This document shows, in pieces, positions 1-14,310 of a stretch of DNA of 64,000 nucleotides. The stretch is taken from positions 96,207 to 160,206 of the forward strand of contig NW_022141637.1 of NCBI RefSeq assembly GCF_007565055.1, given 5' to 3'. The notes beneath the pieces are model-generated. The model made no database searches. It was given only the letters and a program-made list of their open reading frames with translations, and was not told where the DNA came from. Position 1 is the first letter of the stretch. Every line of letters begins with the position of its first letter. Origin of the DNA: Rhinopithecus roxellana. Taxonomy: Eukaryota; Chordata; Mammalia; Primates; Cercopithecidae. The translations under genes were made by a program, and so were the position numbers.

Positions 1-617
1 TGTACCTATATCTATTATATCTATTATGTTTATATTTTATACCTATATCTATTATATCTACTGTGTCTATATTTTATACCTATATCTACTATATCTATTA
101 TGTCCATATTTTATACCTATATCTAGTATATCTATTATGTCTATATTTTATATCTATACCTATTATATCTATTATGTCTGTATTTTATACCAATGTCTAT
201 TATATCTACTATGTCTGTATGTTACACCTATATCTATTATATCTATTATATCAATGTTTTATACCTATATCTATTAAATGTAATATGTCTATATTTTATA
301 CGTATATCTATTATATCTATTATGTCTATATCATATAACTATATTTATTATATCCGTTATGTCCATATTTTATACCTATATTACATCTCTTATGTCCATA
401 TTTTATACCTATAATTATTATATCTAATATGTCTATATTTTACACCTATATCTATTATGTCTATATTTTATACCTATATCTATTATGTTTATATTTCATA
501 CCTATATCTATTATATCTATTATGTTTATATTTCATAGCTATATCTATTATATCTATTATGTCTATATTTTATACCTATATCTATTATATCTGTTATGTC
601 TATATTTTATACCTATA

Positions 618-860
618 TCTGTCTGTTATGTATATATTTTATGCCTATATGCATTTATTATTATTATGTGTATATTTTATACGTATATCTATTATATCTA
701 TTTTGTCCATATTTTATACCTATATCTATTATATCTATTATGTCTATATTTTATACCTATAACTGTCTGTTATGTATATATTTTATACCTATATGTATTT
801 ATTATTATTATGTGTATATTTTATACGTATATCCATTATATCTATTTTGTACAAATTTTA
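618..860 (+). repeat. Local duplication inside the satellite, about 144-bp period
   Basis: An atypical stretch with GTCTGTTATG followed by a run of TTATTATTATTATG begins near 621 and again near 765. The two copies share the same rare variants (TATGTATATA, the extra TTA triplets, the GTGTATATTTTATACG string). This indicates a local multi-unit duplication after the unit had already diverged. Confidence 0.75.
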
Positions 861-2139
861 TACCTATATCTATTATATCTATTATGTCTATATTTTATAT
901 GCATATCTATTATATCTATTATGTCTATATTTTATACTGATATCTATTATATCTCTTATGTTTACATTTTATACTTTAATCGATTATATCTATTATGTCT
1001 ATATTTTGTACGTATACCTATTACATCTCTTATGTCTATATTTTATACCTATATCTATTATGTCTATATTTTACACCCATATTTATTATATCTATTATGT
1101 CTATATATTGTACCTATATCTATTATATCTATTATATCTATATTTTATATCTATAACTATATTATAATACGTATATCTATTATATCTACTATATCTACAT
1201 TTCATAACTATATCTATTATATCTATTATGTCTACATTTTATACCTATATCTATTATGTCTGTATTTTATACCTCTATCTATTATATCTATTTTGTTTAT
1301 ATTTTATATCTCTATCTATTATATCTATGATGTCTGTATTTTATACCTATATCTATTATATCTATATTGTTTCTATTGTATCCATTATGTCTATATTTTA
1401 TACCTATATCTATTATATCCATTATATCTATATTTTATACCTATTTCTATTATATCAACATTTATACCTCTATCTATTTTATCTATTATATCTATATTTT
1501 ATACTTATATCCATTATATCTATTATATCTATATTTGATTTCTATATCGAGTATGTCTATATTTTATACCTATATCTAACGTATCTATTATGTCTATGTT
1601 TTGTACCTATATCTATCATATCTATTATGTCTACATTTTATACCTGTATCTATTATATCTATTATGTCTATATTTTACACCTATATCTATTATATCTATT
1701 ATGTCTATATTTTATACCTCTATTTATTATATCTATTATGTCAATATTTTACACCTCTATTTATTATATCTATAATGTCTATATTTTATACCTCTATCTG
1801 TTATGTCCATTATGTCTATATTTCATAACTATGTTTATTATATCTATTATGATTATATTTTATACATATATCTATTATGTCTATATTTTACCTATATCTA
1901 TCATATATATTATGTGTATATTTTATACCTATATCTATTATATCTATTATATCTATATTTCATTCCCATATCTATTATATCTATTATGTCTATATTTTAC
2001 ACGTATATCTATTTTATCTATTATGTATATATTTTATACTTACATCTATTATATCTATTATGTCTATATTTTTTATCTATATCTATTATATATATTATGT
2101 CTATACTTTATAGTGATATCTATTATTCCTATTATGTCT

Positions 2140-2350
2140 ATACTTTATACCTATATCTATTAAGTCTATATTTTATACCTGTATCGATTATATTTATTGT
2201 GTCCATACTTTTTACCTGCATCGATTATATCTCTTATGTCTATATTTTGTACCTGTATCTATTATTTCTATTATGTTTATATTTTATACCTATATCTCTT
2301 ATGACTATATTTTATACCTATATCGATTATATGTATTATGTCTATATATT
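2140..2350 (+). repeat. Higher-order segment, copy 1 (CGATTAT pair)
   Basis: This stretch carries two rare CGATTAT variants about 144 bp apart, the first in ACCTGTATCGATTATATTT (from 2,177) and the second after TATCTCTTATG. The same arrangement is found near 12,650 and 17,535, so these segments probably descend from one multi-unit duplication. Confidence 0.65.
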
Positions 2351-5300
2351 ATACCTATATCTATTATACCTCTGATGTCTATATTTTATACCTATATCTA
2401 TTATATCTATTATATCTATATTTTATACCTATATCTATTTCTATATTTTATACCAATATCTATTATATCTATTATGTCTACATTTTATATCTTTATCTAT
2501 TATATCTATTATGTCTAAATTTTATTCCTATATCTATTATATCTATTATGTCTATATTTTATGATTATATCTATTATATTCACTATATCTATATTTTATA
2601 CCTATGTCTATTATATCTATATTTGATACCTATATCCATTATATCTATATTTTATAGCTATATCTCTATCTATTATGTCTATATTTTATAACTATATCTA
2701 TTATATCTATATTTTATACCTACTTCTATTAGCACTATATTTTATACCTATATCTTTTATATCTATATTTTACACCTATACCTATTATATCTATTATAAT
2801 TATATTTTATAATTCTATTATACCTATAATTTATACCTATATCTATTATATCTATTGTCTATATTTTATACCTGAATCTATTATATCTATTTTTTATACG
2901 TACATCTATTATATCTATTATATCTATATTTTATACCTATATCTATTATATCTATATATTATACCTGTATCTACTATGTCTATTATGTCTGTGTTTTATA
3001 CCTATATCTATTATATCTCTTATGTCTGTATTTTCTTCCTATATCTATTATATCTATTATGTTCATATTTTATACCTGTATCTATTATATCAATTATGTC
3101 TGTTTTATACCTATATCTATTATATCTATTATGTCTATATTTTATACGTATATTGATTATATCTATTATGTCTATATTTTATACCGATATCTATTATATC
3201 TATTATGTGTATATTTTATACCTATATCTATTATATCTATTATGTCTATATTTTATACCTATATATATCATATCAATTAGGTGTATATTTTTTACCTATA
3301 TCTATTATATCTATTAAGTCTGTATTTCATACCTATATCTGTTATATCTATTATGTCTATATTTCATACCTACATCTATTATATCTATTATGTCTATATT
3401 TGATAACTATATCTATAACGTCTATATTTTATAACTATATCTATTATATCTATTATGTCTCCATTTTATACCTATATCTATTATGTCTCTATTTTATACC
3501 TATATCTATTATTTCTATATTTTATACCTATATCTATTATATTTATTATGTCTATATTTCATACCTATATCTATAATACCTATTATGTCTGTATTTAATA
3601 CCTATATCTATTATATCTATATTTTATATCTATACATATTATGTCTATATTTTATACCTATATCTATTATATCTATTATGTCTATATTTTATACATATAT
3701 CTATTATATCTATTATGTCTATATTTTACACCTATATCTATTATGTCTGTATTTTATACCAATATCTATTATATCTATTATGTCAATACTTTATATCATT
3801 ATCTATTATATCTATTATGTCTATATTTTATACCTATATCTATTATATCTGTTATGTCTATATTTTATAACTATATCTATTATATCTATTATGTCTATAT
3901 TTTACACCTATAATTATTATATCTATTACGTCTATATTTTATACCCATCTCTATTATATGTATTTTGTTTATATTTTATACCTATATCTATTATATCTAT
4001 GTCTATATTCTATACCTATATCTGTTTTGTCTATATTTTATACCTATATGTATTATATCTACTATGTCTATATTTTATACCTATATCTATTATACCTATT
4101 ACGTCTATATTTTATACCCATCTCTATTATATCTATTATGTTTATATTTTATACCTATATCTAGTACATCTATGTCTATATTTCATACCTATATTTATTT
4201 TGTCTATATTTTATACCTATATCTATCATGTATATATTTTATACCTATATCTATTTTATCTATTATGTCCATATTTTATACCTATATCTATTAAATCTAT
4301 TATGTCTATATTTTATAGCTATATCTATTATATCTATTATATCTATATTTTATACCTATATCTATTATGTCTGTATTTTATACCTATAGCTATTATATCT
4401 ATATTTTGTACCTATATCTATATCTATTTTATCTATATTTTATACCTATATCTCTTATATCTATGATGTCTATATTTGATACCTATATCTGTTATATCTA
4501 TTATGTCTATATTTTATACCTATATCTCTTATATATATTATGTCTATATTTTATACCTATATCTGTTATATCTATTTTGTCTGCATTTTATACGTATATC
4601 TATTATGTCTGTATTTTATGCTTTTATCTCTTATATCTATTATGTCTGTATTTTATACCTATATATATTACATCTATTATGTCTATATTTTATACCTATA
4701 ACTATGATATCTGTTTTGTCTATATTTTATACCTATATCTATTATATCTAATATATGTATATTTAATAACTATAATTATTATATCTAATATGTCTATATT
4801 ATATACCTATATCTATTATGTCTATATTTTATACCTATAACTATTATATCTATTTTGTCTATATTTTATACCTGTATCTATTATATCTAATATGTCTGTA
4901 TTTTATACCTATATATATTATATCTATATTTTGTACCTGTATCTATTATATGTATTACATCTATACTTTATACGTATATTACTCTATCTATTATATCTGT
5001 ATTTTATGCCAATATCTAATATATCGATTATATCTATTATTTATATATTTTATACCTATGTCTATAATAACTATTATATCTATATTTTATTCCTATATCT
5101 ATTATATGTATTGTATCTATATTTTATACCTATGTCTATTATATCTGTTATGTCTATATTTTATGACTATATCTATTATGTCTACATTTCATACCTATAT
5201 CTATTATATATATTGTGTCCATATTTTATACGTATATCTATTATGTTTATATTTTATAACTATACCTATTATATCTATTATGCCTACATTTTATACCTAT

Positions 5301-8300
5301 ATGTATTATGTCTATATTTTGTACCTGTATCTATTATATTTATTATGTCTACGTTTTATACCTCTATCTATTATATCTATTAGGTCGATATTTTATACCT
5401 CTATCTATTATATCTATTAGGTCTACATTTTATACCTCTATCTATTATGTCTATTAGGTCTATATTTTATACCTATATCTATTATATCTATTATGTCTAT
5501 ATTTTATACCTATATCTATTATATCTATTATGTCTATATTTTATACCTATATCTATTATATCTATTATGTGTATATTTTATACCTGTATCTATTATAACT
5601 ATTATTTCTATATTTTATATCTATATCTATTATATCTATATTTTATACTTATGCCTATATCTACTATGTCTATATTTTATACCTATGTCTGTTATATCTA
5701 TTATGTCTATATTTTAAACCTATACTTATTATATCTCTTATGTCTTCATTTTATACATCTCTCTATTGTATCTATTATGTCTATATTATATACCTATATC
5801 TATTATGTCAATTATGTGTATATTTTAAATCTGTATCTTTTATATCTATATTTTATGCCTATATCAATTATATCTATATTTTATACGTATATCTATTATA
5901 TCTATTATATCTATATTTATACCTATATCTATTATATCTATATTTCATACCTTTATCTATTATATCCACTATGTCTGTATTTTACTCCTATATCTATTAT
6001 GTCTATATTTTACCTATATGTATTCTATCTATTATGTCTATATTTGATACGTACATCTATTATATCTATTCTGTCTATATTTTATACCTATATTTATTAT
6101 ATCTATATTTTATACCTATATCTATTATATCTATTATATCTATATTTTACACGTATATCTATTTTATCTATACTTTATATCTATATCTATTATATCTATT
6201 ATGTCTATATTTTATACGTATATCTATTATATCCATTATGTCTACATCTTATACCTATATGGATTATATCTATTATGTCTCTATTTTATTAATATATCTA
6301 TTATATTTATTTTGTCTGTATTTAATACCTAAATGTATTATATCTTCTATGTCTATATTTTATATCTCCATCTATTATAACTGTTATGTCTATATTTTAT
6401 ATCTATATCTATTATATCAATTATGACTAAGTTTTATACCTATATAATATGTCTATATTTTAAACCTATATCTACTATATCTATTATGTTAACATTTTAT
6501 ACCTATATCTATTATATCTATATTTTACTCCTATATCTATTATATCTATTATATCCATATATTTATCTATATCTATATCTACATTTTATACCTATATCCA
6601 TTATATCTATTATATCTATATTTTATACTTGTATCTATCATATGTATTATATCTATATTTTATACCTATATCTATTTTATCTATATTTTACGCCTAAATC
6701 TATTATTTCTATTATGTCTCTATTTTATACCTGTATTTATTGTACCTATTATGTCTATATTTTATACCTATATCTATTATATCTAATATGTCTGTATGTT
6801 ATGCCTACATTTAATATACCTATTATGCCAATATTGTATACGTATATCTATTACATCTATTATATCTATATTTTATACCTGTATCTCTTATATCTATATG
6901 TGTATCTTTTATAACGATATCTGTTATATCTATTGGGTCTGTCTTTTATACCTATATCTATTATATCTATTATGTCTATATTTTATACTTATATCTATTA
7001 TATCTCTTATGTCTATATTTTATAACTATATATATTAAGTATATTATGTCTATATTTTTTAACTTTATATATTATATCTATTTTGTCAATATTTTATACC
7101 TATATCTATTATGTCTAAATATTATACCTATATCTATTATGTCTATATTTTATACCTATATCCATTATAAATATTATGTGTATATTTTATAACTATATAT
7201 TATGTCTATATTTTACTCCTATATCTATTATATCTATTATGTCTATATTTTATAACTATATATTATGTCTATATTTTACATCTATATCTATATAGATTAT
7301 GTCTGTATTTTAAAATTATATATTATGTCTATATTTTATACCTATATCCATTATATATATTATGTCTATCTTTTATATCTGTATCTATTATGTGTATATT
7401 TTACACCTATATCTATTATATCTATTCTGTGTATATTTTATACGTATATCTATTATATCTATTATATCTATATTTTATACCTATATCTATTATAACTATT
7501 ATGTCTATATTTTGTAACTGTATATAACGGCTATATTTTACACCTATATCTATTTTATCTATTATATCTATATTTTATACCAATATCTATTATATCTATT
7601 ATGTGTATATTTTATACCTATATCTATTCTGTCTGTATTTTATATCTATATCTATTTTATCTATTATGTCTATTTTTTTTATATCTATTATATCTATTAT
7701 GTCAAAATATTATACCTATATCTATTATGTCTATATTTTATACCTATGTTTATTATATCTAATATGTGTATATTTATACCTATATGTATTATGTCTATAT
7801 TTTATACCTATATCTATTATGTCTATATTTAATGCCTATATCTATTATATCTATTATGTCTCTATATTATACCTATGTCTATTATGTCTATATTTTTTAC
7901 CTGTATCTATTATATCTATTATGTCTATATTTTATACCTATATCTATTTTGTCTATTATGTCTATATTGTATACCTATGTCCATTATATCTATTATGTCT
8001 ATATTTTATACCTATATCTATTATATCTATTATATCTATATTTTATACCTGTATCATTTATATATATTATGTTCTATAATTTATACCTATAACTATTATA
8101 TCTAGTATGTCTATATTTTATACCTACATCTATTATATCTATTATGTCTATATTTTATACCTGTATATATTACGTCTATATTTTATACCAATATTTATTA
8201 TATCTATTATGTCTATATTTTATACCTATATCTATTATATCTATTATGTCTGTATTTTATACCTATATCTATTATATCTATTATGTCTATATTTTATCCT

Positions 8301-8340
8301 TCTGTCTATTATATCGTTTATGTCTATATATATGTATATA

Positions 8341-8560
8341 TTTTTTATTATACTTTAAGTTCCAGGGTACCTGTGCATAACTTGCAGGTTCGTTACATAT
8401 GTATGCTTATGCCATGTTGGTGTGCTGCACCCATCAACTCGTCAGCACCCATCAATTGATCATTTATATCATGTATAACTCCCCAATGCAATCCCTTCCT
8501 CCTCCTCACTCCCCCCTCCCAATAATAGGCCGCATTGTGTGATGTTCCCCTTAATGAGAC
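8341..8560 (-). mobile_element. L1 3' UTR fragment, minus strand
   Basis: A short T-run and ATTATACTTTAAGTTC open a segment that is the reverse complement of an L1 3' end, including the GCCATGTTGGTGTGCTGCAC landmark and the C-rich tract. The element is severely 5' truncated, keeping only about 220 bp of 3' UTR and no ORF2. It has several substitutions relative to the copies at 13.7 and 61.5 kb, so it is probably older. I could not define a target-site duplication. Confidence 0.9.
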
Positions 8561-10281
8561 CAATTTTATAACTCTATCAATTATATATATTATGTCTATA
8601 TTTTATACCTCTGTTGTATCTGTTATGCCTATATTTTATACCTATATCTATTATATCTATTATGTCTATATTTTACATCTATATCCAATATGTCTATTAT
8701 GTCTATATTTTATACCTATATATATTATATCTATTATGTCTATATTGTATACCTATATCTATTAAGAATATATTTTATACCTATATTATATCTTTTATGT
8801 CTATATTTTATACCTATATCTATTATGTCTATATTTTATACCTATATCTGTTATGTGTATATTTTATACCTATATCTATTATGTCTATATTTAATACCTA
8901 TATCTATTATATCTATTATGTCTATATTTTATACCTATATCTATTTTGTCTAAATTTTATGACTATATAAATTATATCTATATTTTATACGTATATCTAT
9001 TATATCTACTATATCTATATTTTATACCTATATCTATTATATCCATATTTTATACCTTTATCTATTATATCTATTATGTCTATATTTTGTACCTATATCT
9101 ATTATATCTATTATGTCTATATTTTGTACCTATATCTATTATATCTATTATGTCTATGTTTTATACCTATATCTATTATATCTCTTATGTCTATACTTTA
9201 TACCTATATCTATTATATCTAATATGTCTATATTTTATACCTATATCAATTATACCTATTATGTCTATAATTTATACCTGTATCTATTATATATATTATG
9301 TCTATATTTCATACCTACATCTATTATATCTATAATGTCTATATTTTATACCTATATCTATTACGTGTATGTTTAATACCTATACCTATTATATCTATCT
9401 ATATTTTACACCTATATCTATTATATCTATTATGTCTGTATTTTATACCTATATCTATTATATCTATTATGTCTATATTTTATCAATCTATTATATCTAT
9501 TATGTCTATATTTTATAACTCTATCAGTTATATCTATTATGTCTATATTTTATACCTCTATTATATCTATTATGCCTATATTTTATACCTATATCTATTA
9601 TATCTATTATGTCTATATTTTATATCTATATCCAATATGTCTATTATGTCTATATTTTATACCTATATCTATTACGTCAATATTTTATACGTGTATTAAT
9701 TATACCTATTATGTCTATATTTTATACCTACATCTATTATGTCTATATTTTATACCTATATCTATTATGTTTATATTTGATACCTCTATCTATTATATCT
9801 ATTTTCTATATTTTTTATCTCTGTATGTATTGTCTATATTTTAAACCTATATCTATTATATCTCTTATGTCTATATTTTATACCTATACCTATTATGTCT
9901 ATTATGTCTATATTCTGTACCTATATCTGTTATATCTATTATGTCCATATTTCATACGTCTATCTATTATGTCTATATTTTATACATTTATCTATGATAT
10001 CTATGTCTATATTTTATAACTATATCTTTTATATCGATTATGTCTGTATTTTATACCTATATCTTTTATGTCTATATTTTATACCTATCTCTATGATATC
10101 CATTATGTCTTCATTTTATACCTATATCTATTATATCTCTTATATCTATATTTTGTACCTATATCTATTATGTTTCTATTTTATACCTGTATCTCTAATA
10201 TCTATTATGTCTATAGTTCATGCCTATATCTATTATTTCTATATTTTATACCTATATCTATTATAACTCTTATGCCTATAT
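8561..10281 (+). repeat. 37-bp satellite array, second block
   Basis: The same 37-bp satellite resumes after the L1 fragment. It contains shortened variants such as ATAACTCTATCAATTAT near 8,570 and a related form near 9,520. Each is followed by a unit lacking one 9-mer and then by the TATCCAATATGTCTATTATG variant (near 8,687 and 9,627). This shows a duplicated segment roughly 0.95 kb apart. No gene seen. Confidence 0.93.
10270..10281 (+). repeat. Target-site duplication of the Alu, left copy
   Basis: TTATGCCTATAT here is repeated at 10,593-10,604, immediately after the Alu head. It is satellite sequence duplicated on insertion. Confidence 0.85.
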
Positions 10282-10592
10282 TTTATTTTATTTTTTTATT
10301 TTTTATTTTTTGAGGCAGAGTCTCGCTCTGTCGCCCAGGAGAGAGTGCAGTGGCCGCATCTTCGCTCACTGCAAGCTCCGCCTCCCGGGTTTTAGCCATT
10401 CTCCTGCCTCAGCCTCCCAAGTAGCTGGGACTACAGGCCCCTGCCACCTCACCCGGCTATTTTTTTGTATTTTTAGTAAAGACGAGGTTTCACCGTGTTA
10501 GCCAGGAGGGTCTCGATCTCCTGACCTCGTGGTCCGCCCGTCTCGGCCTCCCAAAGGGCTGGGACTACAGGCTTGAGCCACCTCGCCCGGCC
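10282..10592 (-). mobile_element. Alu element, minus strand (AluY-like, probably Old World monkey AluYR)
   Basis: A T-rich tail (10,282-10,310) is followed by the reverse complement of a full dimeric Alu, ending in the CGCCCGGCC head. It sits between 12-bp direct repeats, which proves retroposition into the satellite. The GGCTTGAGCCACC and CCGTCTCGGCC variants match, from memory, the AluYR subfamilies of Old World monkeys. The tail is interrupted (TTTTATTTTATTT). Confidence 0.95.
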
Positions 10593-12609
10593 TTATGCCT
10601 ATATATTATAACTATATCTATTTTATCTCTTATGTCCATATTTCATACCTATATCTATTATGGCTATATTTTATAACTCTATCAATGATATCTACCATGT
10701 CTATATTTGATACCTATATCTATTATATCTATTATGTCTATATTTTATACCTCTATCTATGATATCTATTATGTCCATATTTTATACCTATATATTATAT
10801 CTATTATGTCTATATTTTATACCTATATCTATTATATCAAGTATATCTATATTTTATACCTATATCAATTATGTCTATATTTTCTACCTATATCTATTAT
10901 ATCTATTATGTCTATATTTTATACCTTTATTTTATCTATTATGTCCATATTTTATACCTATACCTATTATGTCTATATTTTATACCTATATCTATTATAT
11001 CTATTATGTCTATATTTTATACCTATGTCTATTATATCTATTATGTCTCAATTTTATACCTCTCTTATATCTATTATGTCCATATTTTTTACCTATATCT
11101 ATTATACATACTATGTCTAGGTTTTATATGTATATCTATTGTATCTATTATGTCTATATTTTATACCTATATCTATTATATCTATTATGTCTATATTTTA
11201 TACGTGTATCTATTATATATATTATGTCTATATTTTATACCTATATCTATTATATCTATTATGTCTATATTTCAAACGTGTATCTATTATATCTATTATG
11301 TCTATATTTATACCTAAATCTATTATACCTACTATGTCAGTATTTTATACCTATATTTATTATATGTATATTTTATACCTATATCTATTATATCTATTAT
11401 GTCTATATTTTATACCTATATCTATTATACCTATTATGTCTGTATTTTATACCTATATTTATTATATGTATATTTTATACCTATATCTATTATATCTATT
11501 ATGTCTATATTTATTACCTATATCTATTACATCTATTATGTCTGTATTTTATACCTGTATCTATTATGTCTGTATTTTATACCTATACCTATTATGTCCA
11601 GATTTTATACCTATATCTATTATGAGTATTATCTGTATATTGTATAACCATATCTGTTATGTCTATTCTGTCTATATTTAATACCTATATCTATTATATA
11701 TATATTTTATGCATATATCTATTATATCTATTAGGTGTATATTTTATACCTATATCTATTATATCTATTATTTGTATATTTTATACCTATATCTATTGTA
11801 TCTATTATGTCTATATTTTATCCCTATATGTCTATTTTTTATAACTATATCTATTATATCAATTATATCCATATTTTATACCTATATATATTATATTTAT
11901 ATTTTATACCTATATCTATTATATCTTTTTATCTATATTTTATACCTATATCTATATCTATTATATCTATATTTTATACCTATATCTATTATAACTATGA
12001 TGTCCATATTTTATACGTATATCTATTATATCTATTATGTCTATATTTTATACCTATAGCTACTATATCTATTATGTCTATATTTGATACCTATATCTAT
12101 TATATCTATTATGTCTATATTTTATACATATATTATATCTATTATGTCTATATTTTATACCTATTTCTACTGTATCTATTATGTCTATATTTTACACCTA
12201 TATCTCTTATTTCTGTATTTTATTCCTATATCTATTATAACTATTATGTCTATATTTTAGAAGTATATCTGTTATATGTATTCTGTCTATATTTTACACC
12301 GATATCTATTATGTCTATATTTCATACCTATATTTGTTATATTTATTATGTCTATATTTTATACCTATATCTATTATATCTATTATGTCTATATTTTATA
12401 CCTATATCTATAATATCTATTATGTCCATATTTTATACGTATATCTATTATATCTATTATGTCTGTATCTTATACCTATATCTATTATATCTATTATGCC
12501 CATATTTTATACCTATATCTATTGTATATATTATGTCTATATTTTATACCTATATCTTTTGTATGTATGATGTCTATATTTTGTCCAGATATCTATTATA
12601 TCTTCTATG

Positions 12610-12830
12610 TCTCTACTTTATACCGATATCTATTATGTCTATATTTTATACCTGTATCGATTATATTTATTATGTCTATATTTTATATCTATATCTATTA
12701 TATCTCTTATGTCTATATTTTTTACCTATATCTATTATATCTATTACGTTTATATTTTACACCTATATCTCTTATGTTTATATTTTATACCTATATCGAT
12801 TATATCTTTTATGTCTGTATTTTATACCTA
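12610..12830 (+). repeat. Higher-order segment, copy 2 (CGATTAT pair)
   Basis: ACCTGTATCGA begins at 12,650 and a second TATCGATTAT follows about 144 bp later after TATCTCTTATG. The spacing and flanking variants are the same as near 2,177 and 17,535. The preceding TATCTTTTGTATGTATGATG variant (near 12,555) is also found before copy 3. Confidence 0.7.
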
Positions 12831-13637
12831 TATCTCTTATACCTCTTATGTCTATATTTTATACCTATATCTATTATATCTATTATGTCTATATTTTATA
12901 CCTATATTATGTCTGTATTTTATTCCAATATCTGTTATATCTATTATGACTTTATTTTATATCTTTATCTATTATATCTCTTATGTCTATATTTTTTTCC
13001 TATATCTATTATATCTATTATGTCTATATTTTCTACCTATATCTATTATATCCACTATATCTATATTTTATAACTTTATCTATTATATCTATTATGTCTA
13101 TATTTTATACCTTTATCAATTATTTCTATTATGTCTGTATTTTATACCTATATCTATTATATCTCTTATGTCCATATTTTATCCCTCTACCTATTATATC
13201 TATTATGTGTATATTTTATAACTCTATCAATTATATCTATTATATCTGTATTTTATACGTCTATTATATCTATTATGTCTATTTTTTATACTTATATCTG
13301 TTATATCTATTGTCTATATTTCATACCTATACATTTTATATCTTTTATTACTATATTTTATACCTATATCTATTATATCTATTATGTCTACATTGTATAC
13401 TTATGTCTATTAAGTCTATATTTTATACCTATATTTATTATATCTATTATGTCTATATTTTATACATATATCAATTATGTCTACATTTAATACGTATATC
13501 TTTTGTATCTATTATGTCTATATTTTACACCTGTATCTATTATGTCTATATTTTACATCTATATCTATATATATTATGTCTATGTTTTATACATATATCT
13601 ATTATGTCTATATTTTATACCTATATCTATTATATCT

Positions 13638-13653
13638 ATTATCTGTATATTTT
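13638..13653 (+). repeat. Target-site duplication of the inverted L1, left copy
   Basis: ATTATCTGTATATTTT occurs here and again at 14,311-14,326. The left copy ends in TTTT, as expected for an L1 endonuclease nick that primes on a poly(A) RNA in minus orientation. Confidence 0.9.
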
Positions 13654-14310
13654 TATTTATTTATTTATTTATTTTTATTATACTTTAAGTTCTAGGTTAC
13701 ATGTGCATAACGTGCAGGTTTGTTACATATGTATACTTATGCCATGTTGGTGTGCTGCACCCATCAACTCGTCAGCACCCATCAATTCATCTTTTATATC
13801 ATGTATAACTCCCCAATGCAATCCCTCCCTCCTCCCCCCTCCCCCCTCCCCATGATAGGCCCCAGTGCGTGATGTTCCCCTTCCCGAGTCCAAGTGATCT
13901 CATTGTTCAGTTCCCACCTATGAGTGAGAACATGCGGTGTTTGGTTTTCTGTTCTTTTGATAGTTTGCTAAGAAGATGCAGAAAAGGCTTTTGATAAAAT
14001 TCAACAACCCTTCATGCTAAAAACGCTCAATAAATTCGGTATTGATGGAACGTACCTCAAAATAATAAGAGCTATTTATGACAAACCCACAGCTAATATC
14101 ATACTGAATGGGCAAAAACTGGAAAAATTCCCTTTGAAAACTGGCACAAGACAGGGATGCCCTCTCTCACCACTCCTATTCAACATAGTGTTGGAAGTTC
14201 TGGCTAGGGCAATCAGGCAAGAGAAAGAAATCAAGGGTATCCAGTTAGGAAAAGAAGAAGTCAAATTGTCCCTGTTTGCAGATGATATGATTGTATATTT
14301 AGAAAACACT
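13654..14310 (-). mobile_element. Young L1 insertion with 5' inversion (twin-priming structure)
   Basis: The left part (13,654 to about 13,973) is the reverse complement of an L1 3' end, starting with a T-rich tail. At about 13,974 the sequence jumps to L1 ORF2 in the opposite (plus) direction, running to about 14,308. The whole unit is bounded by 16-bp direct repeats of satellite sequence. This matches a single insertion in which the 5' part was inverted during target-primed reverse transcription. The ORF2 piece and the L1 at 62.8-63.9 kb encode the same peptide over their overlap, so both belong to a recent subfamily. Confidence 0.93.
13976..14307 (+). pseudogene. L1 ORF2 fragment: reverse transcriptase palm region
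   Basis: About 110 codons of L1 ORF2p are open here, including the RQGCPLSPLLFN stretch and the catalytic FADD motif (14,275-14,286). ORF2p is the endonuclease/reverse transcriptase that drives L1 and Alu retrotransposition; this piece lacks the endonuclease, most of the fingers, the thumb and the C-terminus. It is the inverted 5' part of the surrounding insertion. The frame runs into the neighbouring satellite without a stop, giving a chimeric 150-codon open frame (14,014-14,466). That is an accident of the stop-free satellite and not evidence of a gene. Confidence 0.9.

Larger units (their letters stand above)
1..8340 (+). repeat. 37-bp AT-rich satellite array, left block
   Basis: Tandem repeat with a 37-bp unit; for example the ACCTATA motif recurs at 4 and 41. 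The unit is three 9-mers (TATATCTAT, TATATCTAT, TATGTCTAT) followed by ATTTTATACC. Loss or gain of a 9-mer gives 28-bp and 46-bp variants. The consensus holds 20 T, 11 A, 5 C and 1 G, so it is about 84% AT and strongly strand-asymmetric. It lacks AA, AG and GA on the plus strand, so no stop codon can form, and open frames of up to 369 codons (429-1,538) result in all three plus frames. I see no gene, promoter or RNA in this block. The array continues past the left edge. I do not recognise it as a named satellite family. Confidence 0.95.
10593..13653 (+). repeat. 37-bp satellite array, third block
   Basis: Begins with the right copy of the Alu target-site duplication (10,593-10,604). It is regular 37/28-bp satellite, with a local duplication near 11,320-11,500 where TTTATTATATGTATATTTTA and its neighbours recur about 100 bp apart. 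A 404-codon open frame (11,735-12,949) lies here and is a by-product of the stop-free consensus. No gene, promoter or RNA is supported. Confidence 0.93.
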
